Source of the DNA: Flectonema sp. DT1601 | Lineage: Eukaryota > Euglenozoa > Diplonemea > Diplonemida > Diplonemidae | Direction of reading: 5' to 3' | NCBI GenBank assembly: GCA_964019425.1 | Contig: OZ025789.1 | Coordinates: 620,001 to 684,000, forward strand | DNA length: 64,000 nucleotides | Shown here: piece after piece, positions 1 through 11,018 of the stretch | How positions within the stretch are numbered: position 1 is the stretch's first letter | How the letters are laid out: each line of letters starts with the position of its first letter | Program-made: the position numbers and the translations under genes | Notes under the pieces: model-generated | Seen by the model: the letters and a program-made list of their open reading frames with translations, nothing else | The model's database searches: none | What the model was told of the DNA's origin: nothing

Positions 1-489
1 CAGGGAATTGATCCTGCGACAGACTTTCGTGGAGGAGGTATTTTTTCACTTACAAACTTATTAGTGCTGAATGCAATTAACAGAACGTTGTTTGTTAAAG
101 TGCTGCAGTCTGAGATGCCGTTAGCGATTGCAGGAATTAACGTAACTATGATGTTGTTGCACTTATTGCAACTAACGAAACACAAAACTTGTTTTAGTAC
201 TTCTCACAACCCAAACACTGTCGCGGCACGGACGGCTAGGAAGAATTTTGTGAGGATACTACTGTCAGAATCATACAGCTCTTCGACGTCTGAGGAACGC
301 ATCAAAGAAATGGGTCGCGCTTTTGGAGAAGTATACTGTATTGCTTTTGAAAATTTATTTAATATTTGGAAAGAGGAAAACGGAAACATAATGAACTTTA
401 ATTCTATGCTTTTGAAGTGTAGGAACGCGATGGAAATAAAACTCCGGGTCTGTGTTTCAATTGATGAGCTAATGAGTATGGAAATGTGA
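1..489 (+). CDS. ELMO/CED-12 domain protein, C-terminal part
   Basis: The reading frame is open from base 1, so the 5' end lies outside the window; it stops at TGA 487-489. The first residues read QGIDPATDFRGGGIFSLTNL and then LAIAGINVT. These match the two signature blocks of the ELMO domain (G-x-DP-x-TDFRG-x-G, then PFA-x-x-GINIT). In ELMOD1-3 this domain acts as a GTPase-activating protein for ARL2/ARF-family GTPases; in ELMO1-3 it helps DOCK proteins activate Rac. About 160 residues are visible, roughly the second half of a typical ELMOD protein, with no extra domain after the ELMO fold, which favours the ELMOD type. The TDFRG arginine block is present. The family call is firm; the subfamily is inferred. 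Confidence 0.83.
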   Translation, partial: QGIDPATDFRGGGIFSLTNLLVLNAINRTLFVKVLQSEMPLAIAGINVTMMLLHLLQLTKHKTCFSTSHNPNTVAARTARKNFVRILLSESYSSSTSEERIKEMGRAFGEVYCIAFENLFNIWKEENGNIMNFNSMLLKCRNAMEIKLRVCVSIDELMSMEM

Positions 490-1437
490 ACAATTCCGCG
501 ACCACAGCGGACTTCTTTACGATTACATAGGACCGGTTGACGAGAATCAGACCTCCGATTGCCACTACTGTGGATAGTGTCATATTTAAATGACAATTTG
601 TTCACCAAGTCCCTATTTTCTGTGTGATGTTTTTTTTTTATCTTTACAATATCCAAAGCTTCTTTTTTTTTTTTCCCCCCTATCGCTTTTTTTTCTTTCT
701 TCACCCTGCCCCTGTCTGCTTTTCTTTCCATTCTAGCCAGGTTAGTTTTATTTTCATTTTTTTTTTTTCCTTTCTTTCTTCTTTTCCGAATCTTCTTAGA
801 AAGAAGGCAACAGGAGAACACAGAATTGTTAGATAGAGTATTGTTATGTCGTTTTTTTTTTTTTTTTTAAACCCGTTCCCATTTCCCCCTCCTGCCCTCC
901 ATTTCTTTTTCAGCCATTGCGATAGTTGTTCAGATGTTGTCTAATACCTATTCTATCTATTTGTGAGTGTGGTTACTCTTTTTTAACATACTACGCCAAG
1001 GCGGACAGTAAGCTGTTTATACCATAATTTCGTCCCATGTAATTGCCTCAGTATTTACTTTCCTAATAAAAGAGGAGTAAATCGGTTTTATGTAAAATCA
1101 TTAGTGGCAACTTCGAAAAAAAAAAAAAAAAAAACAACAAACAACAACCCACTTGAGTTGCCGAAAAAAAAAAAAAAAAAAAAAAACTGATAGAAAAAAA
1201 TAGAGGTAACGGGGGACAAAAAAAAAACACACTACCACCCAGCCTTGCAATCTTGAGGCATTCAGGGTGCTATAATAGACAACAGAATTATCGCCTTTTT
1301 TAGTGAGTGAGAGAAGCTTTTGCTTAGCCTCTCGAAGTTTAATACAATAACAAAAAGGCAAAACCCCGACAGGGCGGATTATTACACTAAAAACAGATGA
1401 TTGAAAAAAAAATTATGATTTTTTTTTTTAAATTCAC
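490..1437. other. Spacer with homopolymer runs
   Basis: No gene is visible. The stretch holds T runs (about 630-790 and 850-868), A runs (about 1117-1134 and 1164-1185) and an AATAAA-like signal near 1063-1070, probably serving a transcript from upstream. It ends in a T-tract followed by TTCACAG at 1433-1439, an acceptor-like site just before the DHHC gene. Confidence 0.5.
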
Positions 1438-1472
1438 AGCATCTGTACACACACACTGACACATGTTATATA

Positions 1473-2390
1473 ATGCCTAAGAGAACGCGACGTTCTCAAC
1501 CAACCAATGAAGAGTTGAAGACTTGGGGAGCTGATAAGCAAATCGACTTCGATGAAACGGAGAAATTAACTTCCAGTAGGATCGCAACGTTTACGATAGC
1601 TGTTTATGTTTTTGGTCAGGCTATTGGTGTGTGGGTTGTTATTACGAGGCAGAATTCGTTGTCTTTGTCTGCGAAGAAAGGTGACTATCAACTATCAGTT
1701 TTATTTACTGCCCTGACAATCTTGACTGACTCGGTGTACTACTCCATGATTAATGGTGATCCTGGAAGATTACTGCGAGAGGACCAAATGAGTCTCGAAA
1801 TTAATTCCGAAGTCGCTTCATTAATGAATAACGCAGAACAACACTTATCTGATGACCTACGAGATGCTCAAAACTGTAAATATTGTCGCACAACTAGATT
1901 ACTACGAGCCAAACACTGCCACCAATGTGGATGTTGCGTAGCAAGGTTCGACCATCATTGCTATTGGATATATAATTGTGTTGGAGCAAAGAATCATTGT
2001 CGATTTTTTATTTTACTCATCTTGTTGTCAATAAATTTGGGTTGGGGTAATTACCTAGTTTGGGAATCTTTTGTAGCACCCCCTCCAAATTCATCCCAAA
2101 CAGAAGTCAACATAAACTCTGCTCGCAACTTCGTTCCATTTATCGCATCCGTGTTGGGAATGCCGATGTGGTTTTTTATTATGTTGGTATTTTCTTGTCA
2201 TGTTTTTTTAATTTTTTCAAGTGTAACGACTTGGGAATTTGTAAAACGAAGTAAAATACCGTATCTTAAATCACTTCCCGACGATGTGAATCCTTGGGAT
2301 AAAGGCTACTGGGGTAACCTCGTTTCATTTTGCTTTTCAAGAAGAATGGATTGGAGGTTGCCTGCTCAGTATTTCCACAGCCCTGTCTGA
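1473..2390 (+). CDS. DHHC-type protein S-palmitoyltransferase
   Basis: 305-residue membrane enzyme that transfers palmitate from palmitoyl-CoA to cysteines of cytosolic proteins, acting on endomembranes. The Cys-rich domain (residues about 135-177) has the zinc-binding Cys/His spacing and the active-site DHHC at 160-163 (Cys163). It is followed by YW instead of the usual PW, then NCVGAKNH. Four membrane segments are visible: about 36-58, 74-92, 178-197 and 229-252. The TTxE motif (TTWE, 252-255) follows the last one, as expected for the family. The ATG follows an acceptor-like TTCACAG by 33 nt, and there is no intron. The length fits small protist zDHHC enzymes. The substrate cannot be predicted. 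Confidence 0.93.
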   Translation: MPKRTRRSQPTNEELKTWGADKQIDFDETEKLTSSRIATFTIAVYVFGQAIGVWVVITRQNSLSLSAKKGDYQLSVLFTALTILTDSVYYSMINGDPGRLLREDQMSLEINSEVASLMNNAEQHLSDDLRDAQNCKYCRTTRLLRAKHCHQCGCCVARFDHHCYWIYNCVGAKNHCRFFILLILLSINLGWGNYLVWESFVAPPPNSSQTEVNINSARNFVPFIASVLGMPMWFFIMLVFSCHVFLIFSSVTTWEFVKRSKIPYLKSLPDDVNPWDKGYWGNLVSFCFSRRMDWRLPAQYFHSPV

Positions 2391-2551
2391 GATGTTGTCA
2401 ACCAGAAATATAACATACCTACCATAATAGAACAGTGCTATAATCTTTATTAAATGAATTTTTTTTTTTAAAAAATTATTTTTTTTTCACAAAACAGTTT
2501 CTTAAAAAACAAAAAAAACCACACACCAAACACTTAAAAAAAACAACAACA

Positions 2552-3340
2552 ATGACATCTCTGAGAGTTTGTAGCATAAATGTGTTATTCGAGGCCTATT
2601 ATCAAAAATATTGCAAAGCGGATGTCATGAAGACGGCTGATCGTTTCGCAGCATTCAAACAATGGGCAGAAGAGAAGATTCTCGACTATGACTACATTGC
2701 TATGCAAGAATGGCCTTATAGCGGTGTAACTGCTGAACAATGGAATGGATTATTAAATCATTTTCAAGAGAAAGCTGGTCTTCAAGTATTGTATCATATT
2801 GCTTGCAACCAAGCTGGCGTTACTTCGTTAGTTTCTCGTGATTGCGAAGTTTTAAACCACCGAGTCCATTCCTTAGGACGCGGTAAAAGTTATTCCTGTA
2901 CAGTTATAAAGAAGAATGGTGTTGTTGTAGGTTTGATAAACGCACATGTTCCGTGGGCACCTAATAAGGAATTTGCTTTTCAGAGCGTGTCAAAGATTTT
3001 TGAAAACATAAGTGACTGCACTCCTCATTGGATCGCTGTTGGAGATTGGAATGTTGAGGCGATCAGTGATCAAGACGTTGATAGGTTTAAAGAGATTGCG
3101 ATTCCAAAAGGATTTGTTGAATTGTCATCGGAATTTCCAAAAACTTGCGCTTCTGATTCTGGTCTTTCAAAAATTGATTACATCGTCACATCTCCATCTG
3201 TAGAAGTATTGACGTCTAACAGCTACCCGGACGTAAAACATGCGATTAAACACTCAGATAGGTACGAAAGACCTCATTATTCTTCTTTGTGGTTTTCTGA
3301 TCACGTGGCTGTTGAAGCCGAAGTAAAAATACCAAACTAG
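2552..3340 (+). CDS. Endonuclease/exonuclease/phosphatase (EEP) fold hydrolase, cytosolic copy
   Basis: 262 residues with the EEP-superfamily motifs in order: CSINVL near the N-terminus, IAMQEW (metal-binding Glu), INAHVPW, VGDWNVE (catalytic Asp and Asn), KIDYIV and the terminal SDHVAVEA (catalytic Asp-His). The superfamily contains nucleases, inositol-phosphate phosphatases, sphingomyelinases and deadenylases; the sequence does not settle which this is. No signal peptide or membrane segment is visible, so a cytosolic or nuclear site is likely. An acceptor-like ACAG at 2494-2497 lies 54 nt upstream of the ATG. The next gene is a diverged paralogue, so this is a tandem duplication. Confidence 0.85.
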   Translation: MTSLRVCSINVLFEAYYQKYCKADVMKTADRFAAFKQWAEEKILDYDYIAMQEWPYSGVTAEQWNGLLNHFQEKAGLQVLYHIACNQAGVTSLVSRDCEVLNHRVHSLGRGKSYSCTVIKKNGVVVGLINAHVPWAPNKEFAFQSVSKIFENISDCTPHWIAVGDWNVEAISDQDVDRFKEIAIPKGFVELSSEFPKTCASDSGLSKIDYIVTSPSVEVLTSNSYPDVKHAIKHSDRYERPHYSSLWFSDHVAVEAEVKIPN

Positions 3341-3637
3341 TTACTTTAAATTAATTGCAAAAGAGAGTGGAGGATCACTCTTTTTTTTTTTCTTTTTTTC
3401 TTCTTCCTCTCACTTAGTTGAAAACAATATGTAAGTTGTACTACGTTTTCACACACTTTTTCCCACGACACGTTTCTAACCCAAAGCTGGAGTTGTGCCC
3501 CCCCCGAGCACACATCGCTTTTGATTTTCTTTTAGAGTGAGTTGCCTCTACGTTGTTTTTTATCATATTTGTTCTCATTCAGCATTTAACAGTTCAAAGA
3601 AAACATATGAGAAATTAATAAAAAAAAAAGGTACTCC

Positions 3638-4561
3638 ATGACTGCAATGACTGTACAACTATTCTCATTATTAATTATAGGAATCGCCTTTGGTTTAATT
3701 GGAGTATACGTTCAAACTGAACCTGTGGAAATAAAAGTTTGTTCTGTGAATGTTCTACATGAGAAATATTACTCTAAGTACAGCACTGTACAGAGAATGA
3801 ATCCGGCAGTGAGACTTGACTTGTTTGAGGAATGGTTAACGAGAGAGGGTTCGTTATTGGATATTATTGCAATGCAGGAATTTCCATATCCAGAAACAGA
3901 ATACAACAATCAAGATTGGATTATCACTGTTGAGAAATGGTCGAAAACATACAACAAAACAATACTAAGAGATCCCAAAGTATCTAGTGTTGGGTTACTA
4001 CTTATAATATCTAATAACATTAAGGTAGTCGAGCACAACTCTTATTCGTTTCCAGATAGCGGGAAATCAAAACGATATTCACACACTACGATAAGGTTGT
4101 CTGGTAAAGAAATTCTTGTAATCAACGCACATGTACCTTGGAATTCTAATCCAACTGAATCTCATAAATTTATAAGAAATATGATTCCACAATCAACACT
4201 TGTTATCGCGTTAGGTGATTGGAATACGGAATTGAGTACTTCCAAAGACAAGTTTGCAGCTCTTCCAGGTATGTGTTTTGAACCAATGCAGTGAGGCAAT
4301 CATATCCTTTAAGTCAAACCAACTAAATAAACAGCTTCCTTTACCGATGTTACTTCAGAAGTAGGGTCAACTTGCATCTCTCCGACTGGCATTAGTCAGA
4401 GACTAGACTACATAACAATCGGAGAAGGTATTAAAGGATCTGACTGTGAGGTGTTTCCGAAGAGTTTATCTTCAGCGATAAAACACTCTGGAACTCCTCC
4501 TCATTATGATAATTGGTTTTCTGATCATCTTTCTGTGAAGGCAGTACTCTCTATTAGGTAG
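3638..4561 (+). CDS. EEP-fold hydrolase, secreted or membrane-anchored paralogue, one intron
   Basis: Model: 3638-4268 joined to 4335-4561, 285 residues. The 66-nt intron starts GTATGT and ends AACAG. Splicing restores the C-terminal motifs LDYITIG and FSDHLSVKA, which match KIDYIV and SDHVAVEA of the upstream paralogue; an unspliced reading stops early. Other motifs: VCSVNVLHEKYYSKY, IAMQEF, INAHVPW and LGDWNTE. Unlike its neighbour it begins with a hydrophobic stretch (residues about 5-27) that looks like a signal peptide or anchor, so it should act outside the cytosol. The catalytic set appears complete. Tandem duplication followed by relocalisation is the simplest reading. Confidence 0.82.
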
Positions 4562-4858
4562 TTAAATAATCTTCACATGTCTTGTCCTTTCAAACCTTCT
4601 CTTCTATGCTGGTTTTCAAGTCGCTCATCTTTTGATGAGAAAATATTGAAAAAAACGTTTGAAACTTCGAATAGACATCGAGGTTTCGAACTACCAGTTG
4701 TGTACTTCATTCGAATTTAAGATTTGAATAACATAACATCTATCAATTACAGGAACACTACAGTAATGTGAATGGGATAACTGGCTTGTAGTAGACAGTG
4801 ATCACTGATTACTTTTTCACTTATCTTTTTTACAATACTCAGAGTATAATCAAGAACC

Positions 4859-6613
4859 ATGTCTTTGTGGAAAACAGCTGCGAGAAAGCTGTTCGGCAGC
4901 GATGATTTGGATGATATATTCGCTTACAAAACAGTTCGAATGGTGATCATAAGAGATAGAAGGCTTGGTCTACTCAGTACCTTGTGTATGTTTGGAATTG
5001 TAGTTTTCGTGGTACTTCAATTAGCCATGAATGGTACCTATTTAACCGTAACACCTGTATCAGGTACAAGTAGGTATTTGTTGGTACAGCCAACAAGCAC
5101 ATGTACTTTTAAAGAAAGAGAAGAAGGTAAGACAGGCTGTACTGAATGTGATCCAAACCAAGATAATTGCTATGATAAATTTCCGAGAGTTCAAAATCTT
5201 CCTTATTGTAATCAATCGACTCTTCCATTTCAACGAACTCGAGTAATGTGTCGATTCCAAGAGAGCGCTGCAGTTCAAGCTGTTTTTCAATCTTCAATGC
5301 TCGTAGCAACAATGGGTCAAGAGATTAATCAAACAAAAGAATGCTCTGCCGACCCTGACGCAGGAGGTCTGTATCACAATGGTACTTGTGATAGGGTTTA
5401 TAAAAAGAATGAGCAGGGATCTGATATTTTCTTCTTCGCTGATGTTGAGAAATTTACGATTGGAATATTTCATTCTTTGGCATCACCGGTTGTTAGAAGT
5501 GGTACGCAAATGACTGGAGGATTACACATCACACGTTCGAACAGATTGTGTACTTATGAAAACGGGGCAATTGATAATTTCCCTTATGGAAAACCAACAG
5601 ACTCAGCTCCTTGTTGGATCACTCCAAATAAGACACAAGAAGGTATCGATGAATTTACTCTTGAGATCTTATTAGAAGCTGCTGGAATTAATCTTGACGA
5701 TGACAGTTACGCCGGTTCTAATACAACATTAAGAGAAGACGGAACTAGTATTGCAGTCAATATAAAATATAGTAATTGGAATAATTGGCAGGTTGTAGGG
5801 TTTACATATGTCGAACCTCGGTATGAATACGAAGTAGTGTCGCTTAAAAATAATAGTTTTCATCATACTGAGGCCATCTACGATAATTATCCTTCAACAA
5901 GAACTCTTCTAAAGAGATGGGGAATACGTTTCGTGTCTGTACAGAGTGGTAATCTGAGAGAGTTTTCGATAATGGAATTTTTAATCACGCTGACGACCTC
6001 ATTAACGCTTGTGACTGTGACTACGGTGGTGGTTGACATTATTGCAACCAGCGTAATGACTGATAGTAGTTTGTACAAGGATTATAAAATGTGTGTCACT
6101 CCCGACATCTCTGAGGTTCGTGATGGAAGACGCTGTGCTACTTGCAATAACGAACTCCACGACGTGTACTCAGATGAAGCTCATGGTGGATATTGCGGAA
6201 TATGTGAAGGTGATTTCGTAACCGGAACAAGACTATTTAGGTGTATTAGATGTGGGCACGATCGATGCGAAGACTGCCTTCTATGCAGCACTACAAACAA
6301 ACCTCCTGCGACCAACATCGCTTCAACCATTCTAGACTTGTATGACACTGAGAAGAAGGGAAGTCTTTCTTATGATCAATTTATAAGATTTGTTTTGGAT
6401 GTCGCTGGTTCTGGTGCTCAGATTCCAACTCGAGTAGAATACAACAGCAGCTATTTATCAAACTATCTCAGGGAACTTACTTCTGAGGAACGTGACAAGG
6501 CTCGTTCTATTCTTAATAAAAAAAGACTTCTCAGAATGGGAAGTCTGAACATTCATGAAGACGATATGCTGACTCTCGATAAATTCGAAACAGAAACAGA
6601 CACTTTAATGTAA
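4859..6613 (+). CDS. P2X-type ligand-gated cation channel with zinc-binding/EF-hand tail
   Basis: 584 residues with P2X topology: a short N-terminus with YKTVRMVIIRDRRLGLL (22-38, the conserved Y-x-T-x-K/R-x-V-x-I start), TM1 (about 38-58), a large Cys-rich ectodomain (59-368), TM2 (about 370-397) and the YxxxK trafficking motif (Tyr406 to Lys410). The pre-TM2 block TLLKRWGIRF (349-358) aligns with the vertebrate TLIKAYGIRF and keeps the ATP-contacting lysine (Lys352). The NFR motif is replaced by TYVEPR, and I see no obvious N-terminal KK pair, so the ligand may differ or bind differently. The tail is longer than usual: paired Cys/His (426-476, LIM- or RING-like) and a degenerate EF-hand loop (496-507). 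The ATG lies 16 nt after an acceptor-like CTCAG. Confidence 0.86.
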   Translation: MSLWKTAARKLFGSDDLDDIFAYKTVRMVIIRDRRLGLLSTLCMFGIVVFVVLQLAMNGTYLTVTPVSGTSRYLLVQPTSTCTFKEREEGKTGCTECDPNQDNCYDKFPRVQNLPYCNQSTLPFQRTRVMCRFQESAAVQAVFQSSMLVATMGQEINQTKECSADPDAGGLYHNGTCDRVYKKNEQGSDIFFFADVEKFTIGIFHSLASPVVRSGTQMTGGLHITRSNRLCTYENGAIDNFPYGKPTDSAPCWITPNKTQEGIDEFTLEILLEAAGINLDDDSYAGSNTTLREDGTSIAVNIKYSNWNNWQVVGFTYVEPRYEYEVVSLKNNSFHHTEAIYDNYPSTRTLLKRWGIRFVSVQSGNLREFSIMEFLITLTTSLTLVTVTTVVVDIIATSVMTDSSLYKDYKMCVTPDISEVRDGRRCATCNNELHDVYSDEAHGGYCGICEGDFVTGTRLFRCIRCGHDRCEDCLLCSTTNKPPATNIASTILDLYDTEKKGSLSYDQFIRFVLDVAGSGAQIPTRVEYNSSYLSNYLRELTSEERDKARSILNKKRLLRMGSLNIHEDDMLTLDKFETETDTLM

Positions 6614-7797
6614 TTAAAAATAGTCTAATTAGTATTTCAATGACGATAGCTGAACGAGGTCTACCCGCGAAGCAAGAGTCTTGTTTCGTCTGGAATGACG
6701 CAGTTTGTTAACTACTGTTAAGGTATATCAACCTTTAACAGACTACCTATTTAGGCAACACTTTGGTGTGTTGCTTAAATTCTTACGATGATTCATTGTA
6801 CATGGTTTTATAAACTACTGAGAATGAAACAGATAACCTACACAGCGGGGATTGGGGGGGGAAAGAAGAAAAAAAAAAAAAAAAAAAAAAATTAGATTTT
6901 TAAAAAATTAATTTTTTTTTTACTGACTTGAACGAAAAAAAAAAACTTTTCTGATTAACCACAAAGACACACTACAGAAGGCTTGTACTTGGCTTACACT
7001 TTTAAAGACTACTGGTTTTTGTCAGATAGAATTGGCATGTGTTTTCTTCCCCAGTACGATTCTGAAAGATTCTTTTCCGCAAAGTTACTGTTATATTTTT
7101 TTAATTTTAAATAATATTATTTTTTTTGTAGCCTCTTTAACTTATTCTGTCATAATTCAAACCCTTGCTCGAGAGACCCAGTTTGAATCTCAGAGGTGTT
7201 GACGATGACAACAATTAAAGGAAAATGATGGCCACCTACCTGACCGATTAATTCAACCTAAAATCAGATCTAAAACTGACAGTCTCACTTTAGGTTCTAT
7301 TCGTGTTTCCTAAACTTTGTAGTACTTCTTTTTTAAATTCGGTTAAGCCCTTTGCAATGTTAATGGGGCAATTAGGTGTGAACGTGTTCCAGGTTTTTTA
7401 TTTTTCTTTCGTGGTTTGACGGACATTTTGCCAAAGATATTTTTTTTTTTTTTTTTTTTTTGTATCTACTCTACTCTAATCATTTCTTTTTTTTTTCTTA
7501 TTTTCAACAAAGTCGGTCTCCGTGATCTGTAGCTGAAAATTGATCCTCCCAGCCGATTGGAGTCAACTATCTGACTAAAACTTGAAAATACAGACTTAAG
7601 TTCTGAAACTACGCATTCCACGATGTTAAATGGAGCGAGCCGTAGTCCAATGTGTGTTAATTTTATTTAGTTTTTCTTTTTGATTTAGTGCACTATTTTT
7701 ATAAACAAAATCTGATGTTCAAGTCAACAAACGAATCTTCTTTCATCATGTCTCAATTGAGATCTGCCTTTGTCTGTTTTGGAGAGCTTCGGAGGGG

Positions 7798-7831
<34 letters not shown>

Positions 7832-8024
7832 CCTGTGTGTTTTATGTTATTGCTTGGAAAAAATTGTGAAAAACAGAGGGGAAAACAAAGAACAATTAAA
7901 AAAAAAAAAAAAAAAAATTGCAACAAGTTCTTTGTTTCTTCTAGTTTCAGGTACTAAGGATTTTATTTGTTCTATAAAAAAATGATCACCAAATATTTTT
8001 AATTATGTTCCTTTGTTTCAATAC
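6614..8024. other. AT-rich spacer with A/T runs and an old element relic
   Basis: No gene is visible. A runs occur near 6869-6891, 7800-7830 and 7898-7916; T runs near 7440-7462. The part at 7604-7706 is a diverged copy of the Penelope-like terminal repeat and is listed separately. The stretch ends in TTTCAATACAG at 8016-8026, the acceptor-like site of the CCT7 gene. Confidence 0.5.
7604..7706 (+). repeat. Old, diverged copy of the Penelope-like terminal repeat
   Basis: From GAAACTACGCATTCCA (7604-7619) to TTTAGTGCAC and the following T-rich tail, the order of sequence blocks matches the terminal repeats at 51769-51870 and 56861-56960, with many changes. The hammerhead-like core is not intact here (GC where the cleavage-site GT should be). 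It marks an old insertion of the same family. Confidence 0.55.
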
Positions 8025-8050
8025 AGACTTTATCAACTGTACTAAATAAA

Positions 8051-10052
8051 ATGGCTCAAATTCAGCCTCAGATTGTGTTGTTGAGAGATGGTACTGACAC
8101 TTCTCAGGGTATAGGTCAGTTAATTAGTAACATCAATGCTTGTATGACTGTTGTTGATACTATTAAGACTACTTTAGGTCCTCGTGGACTTGATAAGTTG
8201 ATTCAAGCTAAGAACGAGACTACCATCTCCAACGATGGAGCTACCGTAATGAAATGCCTTGACATTCAACACCCAGCTGCAAAGACACTTATTGAAATCG
8301 CAAAGGCACAGGATGCTGAGGTTGGTGATGGTACCACATCCGTCGTTGTCCTTGCTGGTGAATTCTTAAGAGAAGCAAAGCAATTTGTTGAAGATGGACT
8401 TCACCCTCAGATCATCATCAGAGCCTTTAGAGAAGCTTGTGAGTACGCTGTTAATCACATCGCTAAAATTGCCGTCCCAATCGGTGACGGTCAGACTGAA
8501 CGGGATGTTCTTATCAAGTGCGCACAGACCGCACTTAACTCAAAAATCATCAACCACGACAAAGGATTCTTCGCAAAGATGGCAGTTACCGCTGTTGAAT
8601 CTATTGGAGAAGATATGAACCTCAACAACATTGGTGTTAAAAAGGTCCAGGGTGGATCAATGACCGACTCCCAGCTCATCGACGGTGTCGCTTTCCTTAA
8701 GACTTTCAGTTACGCTGGATTTGAGCAGCAGCCAAAGTCATTTGCTGCTCCAACAATTCTGCTTTTGAACGTGGAATTAGAGCTTAAGGCTGAAAAGGAC
8801 AACGCTGAAATCCGTGTCAAGAACCCTGAGCAATACCAGGCAATTGTTGATGCCGAATGGAAAATTATCTACGACAAACTTGAGAAGTGCGTCGAAACCG
8901 GAGCAAAGGTTTGTTATTCTTTTTTTCCCCCCAAGTTGCTCTCCATATATTAATATCAAGTAGCCTCCCTTCTTGAGTTCCACGTTGTTGTACAGACTTT
9001 TATAAATAAAACAAACCAGGTTGTCCTTTCAAAGCTCCCAATTGGTGATCTCGCCACCCAATACTTCGCTGATAGACAAATCTTCTGTGCCGGCAGAGTT
9101 CCGCTTGATGACATGAAGCGGTATGTTTCTTAATTAACTTATTTAGTTTATTGTTTCTAAGTAACAGCATCCAATAATAATAAAACAGTGTCGCCAAGTC
9201 ATGTGGAGGAGCCATTCAAACCAGCGTTAACAAAATCACTCCTGACAACTTAGGAACTTGTGAAACCTTCGAAGAAAAGCAGATAGGTAACGAGAGATAT
9301 AACTTTTTCCACAAGGGATCAGCAGCACAGAGTGTCACTATTTTGTTAAGAGGTGGAGCTGAACACTTTATTGATGAGGCCGAGAGATCCCTTCACGATG
9401 CTCTTTGCATTGTTAAGAGAGCTAAGCACAACACTACCGTTGTTGTATGTCGTTTAACTATTTTTTTTTAAAAAAAAAGTTTCTTTTTATTCTTGAATTT
9501 CGAATTTAATCATTGTTCGGAGAGAATGTTTCTAAATAATACAAACAGGCTGGAGGAGGTGCTATCGAGATGGAACTCAGCAAGCAGCTTCGTGACTTCG
9601 CCCACAGCATTAAGGGAAAGCCACAAGTAATCGTAAACAGCTTTGCCAGAGCTCTTGAAGTGATCCCACGTTTGGTAGCAGATAACGCTGGTTTCGATTC
9701 TACTGAAATCTTGAACAAGTTGAGACAGAAGCACTACACAGCAGAGACTGAGAACAGCAAGTGGTTTGGTGTTGATATTGTCAACGAAGACGTCTGTGAT
9801 ACCTTCGCAGCATCAGTATTAGAACCTTCGATTGTTAAGAAAAACGCTCTCAGATCTGCAACTGAAGCAGCCTGTTTGATTTTGTCAATTGACGAGACTG
9901 TCAAGAACCCAGAATCAGAACAAGCCCAGGCCCAAGGAGGTAGACCTCACCCTGCTGGTGGAGGTTCCATGAGCCAACAAGGAATGAAGGGAATGATGCA
10001 ACAAATGGGAGGCCGTGGTGTCAAAACCATGAAAGGAATGGGTGGCCGATAG
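8051..10052 (+). CDS. CCT7: T-complex protein 1 subunit eta (CCT7 chaperonin subunit)
   Basis: Model: 8051-8908, 9020-9120, 9189-9444, 9549-10052, giving 572 residues (usual about 540-560). Introns are 111, 68 and 104 nt, with GTTTGT or GTATGT donors and CCAG/ACAG acceptors. CCT/TRiC is the cytosolic two-ring chaperonin that folds tubulin, actin and other proteins using ATP. The N-terminus resembles CCT-eta ([46 protein letters not shown]), and exon 2 carries [19 protein letters not shown], characteristic of eta. [10 protein letters not shown] and the C-terminal ATPase region are intact. The tail is rich in Gly, Met and Gln (about 35 residues), longer than in animals. An acceptor-like ATACAG lies 24 nt upstream of the ATG. 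Confidence 0.95.
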
Positions 10053-10997
10053 GTATTTTAGTATCCTGCTCTTCATCTTTTCAGTTTAGCACACTAGAAC
10101 GAAATAACTGCCCAATAACGAAGAATTGTATCAAGTGTGTTGATCCTAGTCCCCATCCCCCGATATCTTTTCCTTTCTCTTGGTTAATTACTTAGCACGA
10201 AGAGTGCCGTGTAGGTGCTACGTGGTTACATAATCCCTTAGAATTTCCCTCCCCATGCCCCCTATCCTAAGCTGTTTCCCTTGCCACGCCTTGCAGGTCG
10301 TTAGTTTTTATTTTTTTTTTTTGTTTCTTTTTTTTTTTTCTATTTTTATTTTTTTTGTTTTTGTTTGTTTAAGTGTCGGCCTTGCTAGAACGAACCTGGC
10401 ACGTATGTGGTCAAAAAAAAAAAGAGTAAAAAGGCACGAAACCACGGAAAAAAAAAGAAAAAATTAGTTTTCATCAGCAAGAAGGGGCACACGAAGGAAA
10501 AGAAATAAAGAATTGTAGGGAGGCAAAAAAGGAAAAACAAAAAAAAACCCCCCGAGTACGAAAAAAAAAAAAATGTCACGGAAAATTATTAGATTCTGAG
10601 GTGGCGGCCAACTGTCCTGCTGCGTTTAATTTAATGGAAGGAAAAAAAAAAAAAAAAAATGAAGAAAAAAAAAAAAAAAATAACGAAACAAAACCATAAA
10701 CCGCTTGCGGGTATGTTGAAATAACAAAAAAAAAAAAAAAAAAGAAAAAAAAAATTAAATAATAAAAGAGAACCCCAACGAGCAGAATGAGAACCTTAGT
10801 TTAATTAAATTAAATAAAATAAAAAAAAACAAAGAAGAGGTTATCCCTGCAGTGCAAGCCATCGTGACAGCCATCACAAAGAATGTTAAGAATAATTGTA
10901 GTGTCATAGTTTTAATCATTGTTTTCATTCTTTATTCCAGATTACAATTTAATGATTATGAAGAGTAAAAGGTTTCGGTTATCCTATTTCATCCATT
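10053..10997. other. AT-rich spacer
   Basis: No gene is visible. The stretch contains T-rich blocks (10310-10365) and long A blocks (10559-10760), with AATAAA hexamers near 10760 and 10813. Short frames here encode only Lys/Phe strings. Two acceptor-like sites end it: TTCCAG at 10935-10940 and CATTAG at 10994-10999. Confidence 0.5.
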
Positions 10998-11018
10998 AGG
11001 GTGATACATAAAACAACT

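Noticed and set aside
204-821. Lys-rich minus-strand frame of 205 codons
   Set aside because: It runs antisense to the ELMO gene and then through T-rich spacer; its composition is that of homopolymer DNA.
7130-7210. tRNA-like text (CAGTTTGAATCTC)
   Set aside because: Only the T-arm-like piece is present; no acceptor stem, D arm or anticodon arm can be paired.
8909-9019. Separate small genes from single exons of CCT7, PAH, CEP57, VPS4 and MORN
   Set aside because: Splicing at GT..AG sites restores complete family alignments, so the fragments are exons of single genes.
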